The notes under the pieces: generated by a model
What the model was told of the DNA's origin: nothing
Databases searched by the model: none
Seen by the model: only the letters and a program-made list of their open reading frames with translations
Source of the DNA: Enterococcus sp. CSURQ0835
Lineage (GTDB): Bacteria; Bacillota; Bacilli; Lactobacillales; Enterococcaceae
NCBI RefSeq assembly: GCF_902706605.1
Contig: NZ_CACSLH010000019.1
Coordinates: 1 to 56,384, forward strand
Reading direction: 5' to 3'
DNA length: 56,384 bases
Shown here: positions 16,841 to 25,534 of the stretch, one piece after another
Layout: each line of letters opens with the position of its first letter
How positions within the stretch are numbered: the first letter of the stretch is position 1
Program-made: the position numbers and the translations under genes

Positions 16841-16932
16841 CGGTTTTTTTGAATTTTCTAAATCTTGTGTCAACTAAAGTGATGCTAGTTCCTATAGCTA
16901 ATGGGATTTTAGCCCTTAAAAATTTTTTCGTC

Positions 16933-18195
16933 TTATTCATACCGTAATGCTTCGATGGGATCTAGGCGCGCGGCGCGCTTAGCCGGCAATGTCCCAGCTA
17001 AAAAGGCGATCAACATGATCACCGCAATGATCGCAAAGGTCGCCGGCCACGAAAATTGGATCAACTGCAAACCATCTAGTCCTTTGATAAACGAATGAGT
17101 CGCTACTCGATTGATCAATTTACCAGCACCAAATGCTGCCATGACTCCAAAGGTGGCTCCCCACAGTCCAATGAGTAACGCTTCCACACTAAAAATTAGA
17201 AAGACTTTGCTACCTCCCATTCCCATCGCTTTCATCAACCCGATCTCGCGGGTACGATCTTGGACAGACATGTAAAGGGTATTGATGATCCCAAAACTTG
17301 CAGCTAACAAAGCGATCGCCCCAAATAATGTTAACACGCCGGTCACTGCATTGATCGTCGAATGTAGTGAGCCCAGTTCATCTTCAAAAGTCGTCGCAGT
17401 ATAACCTTTTTTTGCTAATCGTTCTTTGATCTTTTGAATGTTAGCTTTAGTCGGATGTTTAACTCGCGCAGTTAAGCCGTAAAATTCATTTTGAGTCGCA
17501 GCTGGCATGCCTGCTTGATTGATGGCGACTAATTTATCCGCTAAGGCTGGGTTTACGATCGATTCACCATTGTTGATGATGCTTTTGTTACGGACACCAA
17601 CGATTGTAGCTTTCACGACCGTTTGTTTTTTAGTCGCTTTGGAAGTGGCGGCTAATTTGACTGTTTGTTTCAAGGCTTGTTTAGCTGAAGCAAAGCCGAG
17701 ACTTTTAACATATTGCGGTGCTAAGACGATCTCAAAAGCTGTGCTAGTTGCAGAAACTTGACGACCAGCTTTCAAATCAACATTCATTCCAGCGGCTGAA
17801 CCGGCTGAAAGTTCATATTTAGCCCCGTGACTTTGAATATAATCAGCTTGGAATGCTTGATTTTCCTCAATGTCTGTTAAGCCTTTGACCGCCGTAATTT
17901 TTTTCGTATCGACAGTTTGCATTAAATAGTCATCGGCAGCACTTTGATTCGCCTCATATTTTTTCGGTTGGTCTTTTACTTGATTCTGTTCAACTTTTTT
18001 CATGATGCTCAACTGATCTTTGCGGCCTACATTTGCGACTTGTTTGTTGATATAATCATTGACTCCGATCGTGATCCCAGTGGTGATGGAAATCGTAAAC
18101 GCCCCAATAAAAATCGCGACAATGGTTAGAATCGTCCGGCCTTTATTGCGCCATAAACTCGAACTAGCTGCAGCGATTGTATCTTGAATTTTCAT
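16933..18195 (-). CDS. FtsX/MacB-family ABC transporter permease
   Basis: 420 residues with MacB topology: one N-terminal membrane helix (LTIVAIFIGAFTISITTGI), a large extracytoplasmic domain (about 50-290), then three helices with the FtsX-type stretches NTLYMSVQDRTREIGLMKAMG and LPAKRAARLDPIEALRYE. It directly follows its ATPase gene with no gap. MacB-type systems export peptides or antibiotics or act on envelope substrates; the substrate is not known. No terminator is obvious before the brnQ promoter region. Confidence 0.88.
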   Translation of the reverse strand: MKIQDTIAAASSSLWRNKGRTILTIVAIFIGAFTISITTGITIGVNDYINKQVANVGRKDQLSIMKKVEQNQVKDQPKKYEANQSAADDYLMQTVDTKKITAVKGLTDIEENQAFQADYIQSHGAKYELSAGSAAGMNVDLKAGRQVSATSTAFEIVLAPQYVKSLGFASAKQALKQTVKLAATSKATKKQTVVKATIVGVRNKSIINNGESIVNPALADKLVAINQAGMPAATQNEFYGLTARVKHPTKANIQKIKERLAKKGYTATTFEDELGSLHSTINAVTGVLTLFGAIALLAASFGIINTLYMSVQDRTREIGLMKAMGMGGSKVFLIFSVEALLIGLWGATFGVMAAFGAGKLINRVATHSFIKGLDGLQLIQFSWPATFAIIAVIMLIAFLAGTLPAKRAARLDPIEALRYE

Positions 18196-18876
18196 TTAGA
18201 CCGCCTCCTTTACGATCAAACCATCTTTGATTTGAATTTGGCGATCGCACCGCGCCGCTAGCTCAGGATCATGAGTCACGATGATCAACGTCATTTTTTT
18301 AGTTTGATTCAATTGGAATAAGAGCTGCTCGACTTTTTCACTGGTGGTAGAATCTAAATTACCAGTCGGTTCGTCCGCGAAAATGATTTCAGGATTATTG
18401 ACTAAAGCACGCGCGATGCAAACACGTTGTTTTTGCCCGCCGGATAAATCATTCGCTAAATTATCCGCTTTATTTTCCAACTCCACGGCACGCAATACCG
18501 TCAACGCCATTTTTTTACGTTTTTTCGTCGGAACACCTGCGATTTTTAGTGGTAATAAAACATTTTCTAAAACAGTGTCTTTCGGATTTAAGAAAAATTG
18601 CTGAAAAACAAAACCGAATGTTTGGTTGCGTAACTGATTCAACGCCTTCTTATTGATCGTTTGTGTTGCTTGCCCTAGCAATGTGACCTCGCCATTAGTC
18701 GGCTGGTCCAATAAAGCTAAAATATGCATCAAAGTCGATTTACCCGATCCGCTTTTTCCAACGATGGCAACCGATTCACCTTGTTTAATCGTCAGGTCAA
18801 CTCCTTTTAACGCATTAAATGTTGCCGCTCCCCTGCCATATGTCCGCACAATATTTTTGACTGTTAACACTTCCAT
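18196..18876 (-). CDS. ABC transporter ATP-binding protein (MacB/LolD type)
   Basis: A 226-residue ATPase with all motifs: Walker [11 protein letters not shown]-loop VFQQFFL, signature LSGGQKQR, Walker [13 protein letters not shown] and switch His in VTHDPE. It pairs with the permease immediately downstream. I saw no adjacent periplasmic-adaptor-like or two-component gene. Confidence 0.92.
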   Translation of the reverse strand: MEVLTVKNIVRTYGRGAATFNALKGVDLTIKQGESVAIVGKSGSGKSTLMHILALLDQPTNGEVTLLGQATQTINKKALNQLRNQTFGFVFQQFFLNPKDTVLENVLLPLKIAGVPTKKRKKMALTVLRAVELENKADNLANDLSGGQKQRVCIARALVNNPEIIFADEPTGNLDSTTSEKVEQLLFQLNQTKKMTLIIVTHDPELAARCDRQIQIKDGLIVKEAV

Positions 18877-18989
18877 CTTTGATCACCCTATCTTTTTTGA
18901 ATGTTTTTGACGAATTCAGCTTACTATACCACTGGAAGAATACCATCAGACTTGCGACGGAGAGACGACTCAGCCTTTACATTTCACAA

Positions 18990-19020
18990 ACAAAAAACTG
19001 ATCAACACTTTTGCTGATCA
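18990..19020 (-). terminator. Terminator after the GNAT gene
   Basis: Stem CTGATCAGC/GTTGATCAG (19012-19020 with 18997-19005) followed by six T on the minus strand. Confidence 0.8.
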
Positions 19021-19040
19021 GCTCAAACTTTTTTATTTTT

Positions 19041-19463
19041 TTATCGCAACTCTTTTTTGAAAAAGTAATAATCGCAGTCGTCGATCGGCACATTTTCCAA
19101 TTTACCAAATTCAACAAAGCCTTGCTTTTGATAAAAACGTGGTGCTTCAAACGAAAAAGTTTCTAAATGCATGACGTGACATTTTTCTCGTTTGGCGATC
19201 GTTTCCATTTTGTGCAACAAACGACTGCCTTGACCTTGTCCCCGCAATCGCTCATCGATCCAAAAAAAGTCCACGTGCATGATGTTCCAATAGCAATGTC
19301 CAGTGATGCCACCAACTAATTCTCCTTGTTCATACAAGTAACAACCTAAATAACTTTCTGCTAACGTATCGATCGTTGGTGGCAAGTTCGCCTCGCTATA
19401 CGCAAAGATTTTTTCTTTCAATAGCGGTGACAATTCCGCATTATATGTTTCAACGATTTCCAT
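19041..19463 (-). CDS. GNAT-family N-acetyltransferase
   Basis: 140 residues. The acetyl-CoA binding motif A appears as DERLRGQGQGSRLLHKME, followed by FSFEAPRFYQKQGF. The substrate is unknown. It is a single gene with its own terminator. Confidence 0.85.
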   Translation of the reverse strand: MEIVETYNAELSPLLKEKIFAYSEANLPPTIDTLAESYLGCYLYEQGELVGGITGHCYWNIMHVDFFWIDERLRGQGQGSRLLHKMETIAKREKCHVMHLETFSFEAPRFYQKQGFVEFGKLENVPIDDCDYYFFKKELR

Positions 19464-19509
19464 CCTCTGACCTCTTTTTTGTTTTATTATAGCAAATCAC
19501 CACCCACTT

Positions 19510-19538
19510 CAGACAATTTTTTTAAAACGTGCTATACT
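19510..19538 (+). promoter_or_regulatory. Promoter of the ABM-domain gene
   Basis: CAGACA (19510-19515), 17-bp spacer, TATACT (19533-19538). Confidence 0.5.
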
Positions 19539-19567
19539 GCAAGCAAACGTACGAAAGGGTGAAGTTT

Positions 19568-19855
19568 ATGATCATGATCAATGTTTTTTTGAAAGTCGCG
19601 CCTCAAAAGCGAGCCGCATTTTTAACGTTTGTTAAAGAACTGGTCACCGCTTCCCGCCAAGATGATGGCGCTTTATTTTATGACTGTTTAGAAAGTGTCG
19701 AAACTGAAAATGAGTTTATGATCATCGAACATTGGCGCAATCAAAGGAGTGTCGATCAGCACAATGAGACACCGCATTTAAAAAGATTCGTTCAAGAGGC
19801 CAACACGTATTTGACCGAAGATTTTGTGATCAAAGTCGGCCAAAGTCCCGACTAA
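19568..19855 (+). CDS. Small antibiotic-biosynthesis-monooxygenase (ABM/YgiN-like) protein
   Basis: 95 residues, with MIMINVFLKVAPQKRAAFLTFVKELV, DDGALFYDCLESVE and FMIIEHWRNQRSVDQHNETPHLK. These match the dimeric alpha/beta barrel ABM fold, whose members include quinol monooxygenases and heme-degrading enzymes. The start at 19568 is used because AAAGGGTGA lies upstream and the predicted promoter leaves no room for an earlier one. Confidence 0.8.
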   Translation: MIMINVFLKVAPQKRAAFLTFVKELVTASRQDDGALFYDCLESVETENEFMIIEHWRNQRSVDQHNETPHLKRFVQEANTYLTEDFVIKVGQSPD

Positions 19856-19865
19856 ACTTGAACTA

Positions 19866-19915
19866 TAAAAAATAGCGCCTACGATTACCAGTATCCCGTA
19901 ATCGTAGGCGCTATT
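19866..19915 (-). terminator. Terminator of the FIVAR/DUF5648 gene
   Basis: A 17-bp perfect stem (19871-19887 with 19899-19915). The minus direction ends in TTTTTTA; the plus direction has no T run, but the stem may still stop the convergent ABM transcript. Confidence 0.85.
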
Positions 19916-19939
19916 GCTTTGACTCCCTTTTAGTAAAAC

Positions 19940-21682
19940 TCAATTAGGTGATGTTAATTTCTCTTCCACCTTGACTAACGCTTCTTGACTTGCTTTTAAT
20001 TCACTCATCAGACGCTCAACTTCAGCTTGGGAGAGTTCTTTTTTGTTTTTCAATCCTTGCTGAGCGTTTTTTCGGCAAGTCGCAAAGGCGGACCATGTAT
20101 CTTGAGCATAATCTTCCGCTTGATAACTTTTAGCTTCCCGATAAATTTTTTCTAATTCGTTGACCTGACCACGTTTTTCTAGCCCGTCTAATGCCAGTTG
20201 TAAATTTTGAGTTTGTTCATCGACTTGACTTTGCACCGCTTCTTCATCCTTTAAAACTTGTTGACTGGAACTGATCGCACTTGTCAGCTGATCCCAAATC
20301 GTTTTCGTATAATTTTTGGCTTGTTGTTGATTCCCTTGGCTGACTAATGTTTTTAAATGACGCTTATCCCCTTTAGCTTGCAATTCTTGCTGAGCTTTTT
20401 GCAGATTTTTAAAAGTTGAATTGACGGCAGCTTGTTCAACGTCGGTATCATTCAAAACGTTTTTTGCCATTTTATTGGCATCAGCTAAAACTTTCCAACT
20501 AGAACGCGTATACTCGTTTGACTTCAACTTAGCTGTTGTTTGGTAAAGCGTCTTCAAATCATTGACATAGACTAACTGATCGATTCCTTTTTTCAACTCA
20601 CGATGTGCTTGATTGACTTGCTTTTGCGTTGCTTTGGGATCGGCCAAAACAGCTTGCGCTTTTTTTTGCGCTGGTCCAAATTTCTGCCAACCTTTGGGAT
20701 TGAAATTTTTTTCTTCGACTTGTTCGACTGATTGTAACGTTGCAGTCAGACCTTTTACCCGTACTAATTTCGCAGTCGCTTTTTCTAATTTTGTCAATTC
20801 GTCAAAGACATCTTTTTGCAACGCATTCCCGCTATAGGCAACATCGTAACTACTCTTCAACGCATTTTTGACGCGCTCCCAACTAGCTGATGAATAATCA
20901 GCCGCCACGAGCCGTGTCGTCTTACGAATCTTATCTTTTAATTTTGCCAGACTTTTCGCATTGGCCAATTCCGCATACTCAAATGTGACCGTCGTATTGC
21001 CATCGACTTTTGATAATGCGAGCTCGGGACTGCCGCTAATCAAACGATACCCTTCAAATTCTTTAGCTTTAACTGTTAGTGATTGCCCCTGTTCGACTTT
21101 TTTTCGAAGGGCATTCGCCAACTCTTTACTGCCAGCAGCGTAGCAAATTTTAACGACGGCTAATTCTTTTTGAGGCTTATAACCATAAAATGCTACACCT
21201 TCATCATGCCAACCTTTGGCGATCAAATTTTTCTGTTCGGCATCTCGGCTCGTAAAATTGTGAGCCGCTTCAGTCGCGTTTGGATTATACGCTCGTTTGA
21301 TCGTGACGATCTCACTTCGATTGGCCTTTGCCTGGTCTTTGGTCAGCGTCTTGAACGCTTCCCCTTCTCCACGCCAACCTTGTTTTTCCAAACGCTCATA
21401 CTCAGCTTGTTCTTTCGTGTAATGGTGCACATCCGTCAGCGGGTTATACAAGCGATAGACCGGATCACCCTTATCCGGTGTCTCCCAAGCTGCCCCTTCA
21501 TCATGCCAACCATTTTTGATCAATTGCTCACGCTCATTTTGGTCGAGCGTAAAAAAATGTTCCCCGCTTGTTTGATTGTACAGACGGTAAAGGACTTGGT
21601 TAGCGGCTAAAGCTTCCGGTCCTTTCAATGATAGGAACCCCAGACAAAGCGCTGCACTGATTCTCCAAAGTTTTTTTTTCAT
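19940..21682 (-). CDS. Large secreted surface protein: DUF5648 repeats, MucBP-like domain and FIVAR repeats
   Basis: 580 residues. The signal peptide ends near ALAA. Residues about 30-165 are three DUF5648 modules (YRLYNQTSGEHFFT, YRLYNPLTDVHHYT, KRAYNPNATEAAHNFT). About 172-240 resembles a MucBP-like module (QGQSLTVKAKEFEGYRL...TVTFEYAE). About 240-575 contains five alpha-helical FIVAR modules of roughly 60-70 residues, each with the pattern YT..SW..L..A. FIVAR domains bind matrix or carbohydrate ligands in staphylococcal giant proteins. There is no LPXTG motif, so retention probably depends on the DUF5648 part. Confidence 0.85.
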   Translation of the reverse strand: MKKKLWRISAALCLGFLSLKGPEALAANQVLYRLYNQTSGEHFFTLDQNEREQLIKNGWHDEGAAWETPDKGDPVYRLYNPLTDVHHYTKEQAEYERLEKQGWRGEGEAFKTLTKDQAKANRSEIVTIKRAYNPNATEAAHNFTSRDAEQKNLIAKGWHDEGVAFYGYKPQKELAVVKICYAAGSKELANALRKKVEQGQSLTVKAKEFEGYRLISGSPELALSKVDGNTTVTFEYAELANAKSLAKLKDKIRKTTRLVAADYSSASWERVKNALKSSYDVAYSGNALQKDVFDELTKLEKATAKLVRVKGLTATLQSVEQVEEKNFNPKGWQKFGPAQKKAQAVLADPKATQKQVNQAHRELKKGIDQLVYVNDLKTLYQTTAKLKSNEYTRSSWKVLADANKMAKNVLNDTDVEQAAVNSTFKNLQKAQQELQAKGDKRHLKTLVSQGNQQQAKNYTKTIWDQLTSAISSSQQVLKDEEAVQSQVDEQTQNLQLALDGLEKRGQVNELEKIYREAKSYQAEDYAQDTWSAFATCRKNAQQGLKNKKELSQAEVERLMSELKASQEALVKVEEKLTSPN

Positions 21683-22006
21683 TTTTTGCTCCTCAAATAA
21701 AAATACATTTCAAATTTTAAAAAATAACACCCACATATTAAGTTTATCAAATTATCAGCACTTTGTAACAAAAAATATGATCCAGCGACTAAAATATTTA
21801 AAAACTTTGTCCTTATTAGACCAATCACTAGCTAGAATTATCCCTACAGTTCAACCTACGTATTTTATCTGCTATCTTACCTCTAGTATAACAAGTTATG
21901 AATAAAAAAATTCGTGTAGTAGCGCCAAGATTTTAAGTTATCACAAAAAATTTGAACACAAGCTTTCAAGACTCCCTTCAAGTAGGCAAGCCAAACTAAA
22001 ATTTAA
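21683..22006. other. Intergenic stretch upstream of the FIVAR protein gene
   Basis: No gene is seen. An extended -10 (TGTTATACT) on the minus strand near 21885-21893 could give a long leader of about 190 nt for the FIVAR protein gene; no matching -35 is clear. Confidence 0.4.
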
Positions 22007-22007
22007 C

Positions 22008-22047
22008 AAAAAAAGACTGCAGGCTTCAACAAGTGAAGACTACAGTC
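22008..22047 (-). terminator. Terminator after the NhaC-family gene
   Basis: An imperfect 14-bp stem (22015-22028 with 22034-22047) followed by seven T on the minus strand. Confidence 0.8.
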
Positions 22048-22066
22048 AGTAAAGGAGTTGAAAAAT

Positions 22067-23473
22067 CTAAGCATCCGTAACTGCTGTCAGCTCAGTTTGG
22101 GCTTGATCCATCCCTAGACCCGTAATCGAACTGACTAATGAAAAGACTGGTGAAAGTAAACTAAAGAAAACAAACGGCAAGTATGCTAACGTCGGAACGC
22201 CGAATGTTCCCGCCACGAAACTTCCAGCAATGCCCCAAGGTACTAAATAATTGATCACAGTCCCGCCGTCTTCTAACGTCCGCCCTAAAACGGTAGGATC
22301 ATAACCGGCTTTTTCGTAGACTTCTTTAAACGCATTGCCAGGTAAAATAACTGAGAGAAATTGTTCACCGATAAATAAATTCACTCCAATACTCGTGGCC
22401 AAAGTCGTCGCTACAAGCCGAACTGGATTGGTCAACTTAGTCGCAACGTGTTGCATGACCGTCGTGATCAATTGAAATTCCATCAACAGGCCCCCAAGTG
22501 AGAGCGTCAAAATAATCAAAGAGACCGTCGGCAACATACTTTCGATTCCCCCGCGACTCAATAAAGCATTGATCTGCGGATTACCTGTGTGTGCGACAAA
22601 GCCTGATTCGATCACATTGGCGATTGCCTTCAAGCTCGTATGCGGGTTTTGAATCAAAATCATTCCGACAGCCACAAAAATATTTAATAAAATCGTGACT
22701 AATGCGGGTATCTTTTTCCAAGCACAGATAAACATCAAAGATAATGGCACGATCGACCAACCAGAGATCATAAATTGTTTTTCTAAAACAGCGGTCACCG
22801 TTTGAACTTTTTCCAAGCTGGCCGTGTGATCAGAATGACCGATCAAGGCATACAATAGAAATGAAATGACAAACGCCGGCAAGGTAGACCACATCAAATG
22901 TTTGATATGAGCGAAAAGGTCTGCATCCACTACCGCAGCTGCCAAATTCGTTGATTCAGATAACGGCGACATCTTATCACCAAAGACCGCACCTGAAACG
23001 ATCGCCCCCACCACTAAAGCAGGATTTAAGCCTAAAGTCGTTCCGATACCAAAAAAGGCGATCCCAATCGTAGACATGACAGTGAAGGCACTTCCCACCG
23101 CACTGCCGACGATCGCACAGACAACAAAAATCGAAGGCACGAACCAATGAACACTCAGTAACTTAAAGCCCACTACCATTAGCGTAGGAATGATCCCCGC
23201 TTGAATCCAAACAGCGATCAATGCCCCAACAAAAATAAAAATCAAAATGGGAATGATCCCTGGCTTGATCCCTTCAACGATCCCTTTATGCAGGCGGTCA
23301 AAAGAATATTTTTTAAGACTCGCATACAGCATGACCAATGCGATCGCAAATAAAATCGCGATGTTCGGGGAGATCCCCAGCCCGATCACACCTGATGCAA
23401 TACTCAAGACGATCACTACTAACATCAGACTTGCTTCTTTTAAGGATGGTGCAGTTGTTTGTTTTCTCATCAT
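22067..23473 (-). CDS. NhaC-family transporter, probably tyrosine uptake (YheL-like)
   Basis: A 468-residue membrane protein with about 11 segments. It shows NhaC-family stretches such as AIVSGAVFGDKMSPLSESTNLAAAVV and LEDGGTVINYLVPWGIAG. The family is named for Na+/H+ antiporters. T-box-regulated members in Firmicutes have been proposed to be amino acid, mainly tyrosine, transporters. Here the leader is a T-box whose specifier reads as UAC (Tyr), which supports Tyr transport over pH homeostasis. Two adjacent ATG codons exist; the first is given. Confidence 0.85.
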   Translation of the reverse strand: MMRKQTTAPSLKEASLMLVVIVLSIASGVIGLGISPNIAILFAIALVMLYASLKKYSFDRLHKGIVEGIKPGIIPILIFIFVGALIAVWIQAGIIPTLMVVGFKLLSVHWFVPSIFVVCAIVGSAVGSAFTVMSTIGIAFFGIGTTLGLNPALVVGAIVSGAVFGDKMSPLSESTNLAAAVVDADLFAHIKHLMWSTLPAFVISFLLYALIGHSDHTASLEKVQTVTAVLEKQFMISGWSIVPLSLMFICAWKKIPALVTILLNIFVAVGMILIQNPHTSLKAIANVIESGFVAHTGNPQINALLSRGGIESMLPTVSLIILTLSLGGLLMEFQLITTVMQHVATKLTNPVRLVATTLATSIGVNLFIGEQFLSVILPGNAFKEVYEKAGYDPTVLGRTLEDGGTVINYLVPWGIAGSFVAGTFGVPTLAYLPFVFFSLLSPVFSLVSSITGLGMDQAQTELTAVTDA

Positions 23474-23563
23474 TTTTCCTCTTTTCGTTTTTTAGTTAGG
23501 ACAAAATGAAAAACCAATATCGAATCACACCGCCACAGTTCATGCTCCTCGCTCCTTTCAACT

Positions 23564-23774
23564 AAAAAAAGAGACTCATCCTTAATCTAAGGACGAATCT
23601 CTCCGCGGTACCACCTTGTTTAAAAGCCTGCGCTTTTCACTTTCAACTGATTCAATTGTAAGTTGATGAATGTAATTCAACGTAAGACTTGATCGATTCA
23701 CAGCACCATCGACTTTCTGAACAAAAACATCTTACTTCTACTTCGTTCATCATTTTTTCAGACAATTTTAACTT
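23564..23774 (-). promoter_or_regulatory. T-box riboswitch leader with Tyr (UAC) specifier
   Basis: The core GGTGGTACCGCG (minus strand, about 23603-23614) is followed by a terminator hairpin (23571-23602) and T7. Stem I can be folded: base TGATGAA/TTCATCA, specifier loop CGAAGTAGAA opposite GTTGAATTACA, upper stem GTAAGA/TCTTAC. The codon just before the closing stem is TAC (23672-23674) followed by A, the usual specifier position. The distal GATGGTG motif is present. Confidence 0.88.
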
Positions 23775-23780
23775 GAAGCA

Positions 23781-23809
23781 ATCATACAACCGTTCATTGA
23801 GGTTGTCAA
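23781..23809 (-). promoter_or_regulatory. Promoter of the T-box/NhaC transcript
   Basis: TTGACA (23804-23809), 17-bp spacer, TATGAT (23781-23786) on the minus strand; the same hexamers and spacing as the brnQ T-box promoter. Confidence 0.8.
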
Positions 23810-23821
23810 ATCTTTTTTTGC

Positions 23822-23858
23822 AAAAAAAATAAGCCTGACTGTGATTTGCCAGACTTAT
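23822..23858 (-). terminator. Terminator after the 65-residue protein gene
   Basis: Stem ATAAGTCTGGC (23848-23858) with GTCAGGCTTAT (about 23829-23839), then T7 on the minus strand. It ends only about 12 bp before the -35 of the T-box promoter. Confidence 0.8.
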
Positions 23859-23868
23859 CTGTAACTTA

Positions 23869-24066
23869 TTATTTTCCGCCAAATAGTCCTTTGACTTTGT
23901 TGACTAGGCTATCTACATCACCATCATGGCCTTCAATAAATTCTTTGGCTTGATCGTAGTACCCGCCTAAGTCTTCTTTATGCTCTTCCATAAAGTTCTT
24001 GGCTTTTTCAAGGTTACCATCACCGATCATCGCTTTGACTCTTTCTAAAATTTCTTCTGGTTTCAT
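23869..24066 (-). CDS. Small acidic helical protein of unknown function
   Basis: 65 residues starting MKPEEILERVKAMIG, with AAAGGAGTGG just upstream; the in-frame extension to 24165 lacks a ribosome binding site. It is predicted to be all helical and charged (NFMEEHKEDLGGYYDQAKEFIEGHDGDVDSL), ending GLFGGK. I do not recognise the family with certainty; it resembles small stress-type proteins. It has its own terminator. Confidence 0.75.
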   Translation of the reverse strand: MKPEEILERVKAMIGDGNLEKAKNFMEEHKEDLGGYYDQAKEFIEGHDGDVDSLVNKVKGLFGGK

Positions 24067-24356
24067 CCAACCACTCCTTTTATTCGTTAGTTTTATTTTA
24101 CTACGTTTTTGCTGATCTGATAAATGATAACCCGCGAGAAATGAAAGTTTTGTCAGATTTTTCAAAATTCAAATGGGAAATTTTATTTTTTGCTGTTTTG
24201 ATTATTAAAAGTGTGAGGAGAAACTTTCCCTCGACTGGGATTCAATTGGCCGAAAATTGAACCTTTAAAAAGAAATCAACGAATTTCAAGGGTTATTAGA
24301 TGAGAGTTTTTTAATTATTTGTTAGAATTATAATATAACAATAAGGAGGAAGAGCG

Positions 24357-24851
24357 ATGCCTTTATTATTTATTATTTTGTTCGTTGCCGCAATTTTTGC
24401 CATCTGGTATTTCACTGATAAAAAACCAAACCAAATCAAAAAAACAATCGCAGTCTGCGGTGTAATGTTATCAATTATCGGATTATTTGCTTTTATTAAT
24501 GATCCCGAAGAAGCAGAGATCGTTGCCAAGCCACAACCCGTTAGTTCCACGAATCGGTTGCCAAAAACAGGTGAGACTAAAACGTTACCGATTTACATCG
24601 CCAACGAATTCACCACCGATCAAAAAGGCCGAGCTTTTATCTCAGGCGATGCACCAGTGGGGACGACCGTCACGATTAAGGAAACTGGTTTTTCATTGAC
24701 GACGACCGAAAATTATTTCAGTTTGCCTTACCAACTAACCAAACAAAAAGATCAACTGATCACGGTCCTCTTTACAAAAGATGATCAAAAAGAAACGAAA
24801 ACAATTCGCGTCATTGCACCAGAAAAATTGATCCAAGACAGCTCCCATTAA
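24357..24851 (+). CDS. Membrane protein with extracytoplasmic beta-like domain, unknown function
   Basis: 164 residues: two membrane helices (residues 2-20 and about 31-47) separated by a short basic loop, then about 110 residues with alternating beta-prone segments (GRAFISGDAPVGTTVTIKETGFSLTTTENYFSLPY) that recall an Ig-like or bacterial adhesin module. AAGGAGG is well placed, and TATAAT at about 24331 may be its -10. I do not recognise the family. An internal LPKTGE occurs but is not at a sorting position. Confidence 0.75.
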   Translation: MPLLFIILFVAAIFAIWYFTDKKPNQIKKTIAVCGVMLSIIGLFAFINDPEEAEIVAKPQPVSSTNRLPKTGETKTLPIYIANEFTTDQKGRAFISGDAPVGTTVTIKETGFSLTTTENYFSLPYQLTKQKDQLITVLFTKDDQKETKTIRVIAPEKLIQDSSH

Positions 24852-25024
24852 GCATTAAATAAAAAAAGCGCTTTAATTATTCAAAAAACGATTCTTTTTT
24901 TACTAGTTCTTACTTAGCGGTCGTTTTATTCGCTAAGTCTCACAATCCGTGCTACTATAATAAAGGAATTTCGTTATGAACCGATTTAGTGCCCTTTCGT
25001 GACACAAAGAAAGGAGAATGGTAT

Positions 25025-25174
25025 ATGACATTTCATAACACTGAACTGCAATATCGTGTAACCCTTGATACTGATTTGAATATTTTTATCGCTTTTGATA
25101 AAAAGAACGCAAAGCATTTCGCTAAAGGGATTACGATTGAACAAGCAGTCAAAGAATTGAAAAAATCTGCATAA
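25025..25174 (+). CDS. Small protein of unknown function
   Basis: 49 residues beginning MTFHNTELQYRVTLD, with AAAGGAGAA 6-7 bases before the ATG. Short beta-prone N-terminus and a C-terminal helix ending KELKKSA. A second ribosome binding site and a 7-codon frame follow (25190-25213) before a terminator. Confidence 0.65.
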   Translation: MTFHNTELQYRVTLDTDLNIFIAFDKKNAKHFAKGITIEQAVKELKKSA

Positions 25175-25213
25175 GGAGTGAAAACTCTCATGAACGATTG
25201 GCGTTCTTTGTAA

Positions 25214-25251
25214 TAGTGTCTGCTCAAGACAGAAGCAGATGCTATTTTTTT
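25214..25251 (+). terminator. Terminator after the 49-residue protein gene
   Basis: An 11-bp stem with two G-U pairs (25214-25224 with 25234-25244) followed by T7. Confidence 0.8.
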
Positions 25252-25367
25252 GTGCTTTTTTCAATCCCTAAAAATTTAACTGCTTCACCTCAACAGCTAA
25301 TTCTCATAATCTAATAAATTCCCAATCAATCATGGTATACTAAAAGAAAAGGAAATGAGAGTGAACG

Positions 25368-25514
25368 ATGAGAAAAGCCAACAGCCATTTGACTTATTTT
25401 TTAATCGGGCTCGCCTTCTTATTTTTAGGCCTTCAACATCAAAATGCCTGTTTAGCGATCAGCTTAGCATTTTTTGCGATTAGCATCACCCAATTAAGAC
25501 CCTCCGGAAAATAA
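25368..25514 (+). CDS. Small two-helix membrane protein
   Basis: 48 residues, too short for many gene callers. MRKANSHL is followed by two hydrophobic segments (YFLIGLAFLFLGL and CLAISLAFFAISI). A TATACT -10 sits at about 25335, and GGAAATGAGAG is upstream of the ATG. Its stop codon is inside the following terminator stem. Unknown function. Confidence 0.55.
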   Translation: MRKANSHLTYFLIGLAFLFLGLQHQNACLAISLAFFAISITQLRPSGK

Positions 25515-25531
25515 TTCCCGAGGGTCTTTTA
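25499..25531 (+). terminator. Terminator between convergent genes
   Basis: Stem GACCCTC.../...GAGGGTC with TTTTACTTTT following in the plus direction; it overlaps the last codons of the 48-residue protein. Confidence 0.75.
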
Positions 25532-25534
25532 CTT

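Noticed and set aside
16698-16940. 80-codon minus-strand frame across the brnQ T-box leader
   Set aside because: It overlaps the promoter and stem I of the T-box and has no family features; the RNA explanation is far stronger.
23652-23882. 76-codon minus-strand frame across the second T-box
   Set aside because: It coincides with the T-box leader and its promoter, so the open frame is incidental.
24562-24580. LPKTGE sequence in the 164-residue membrane protein
   Set aside because: It resembles a sortase motif but lies in the middle of the protein, 17 or so residues after a membrane helix, with no following hydrophobic helix and charged tail. It is not a sorting signal.
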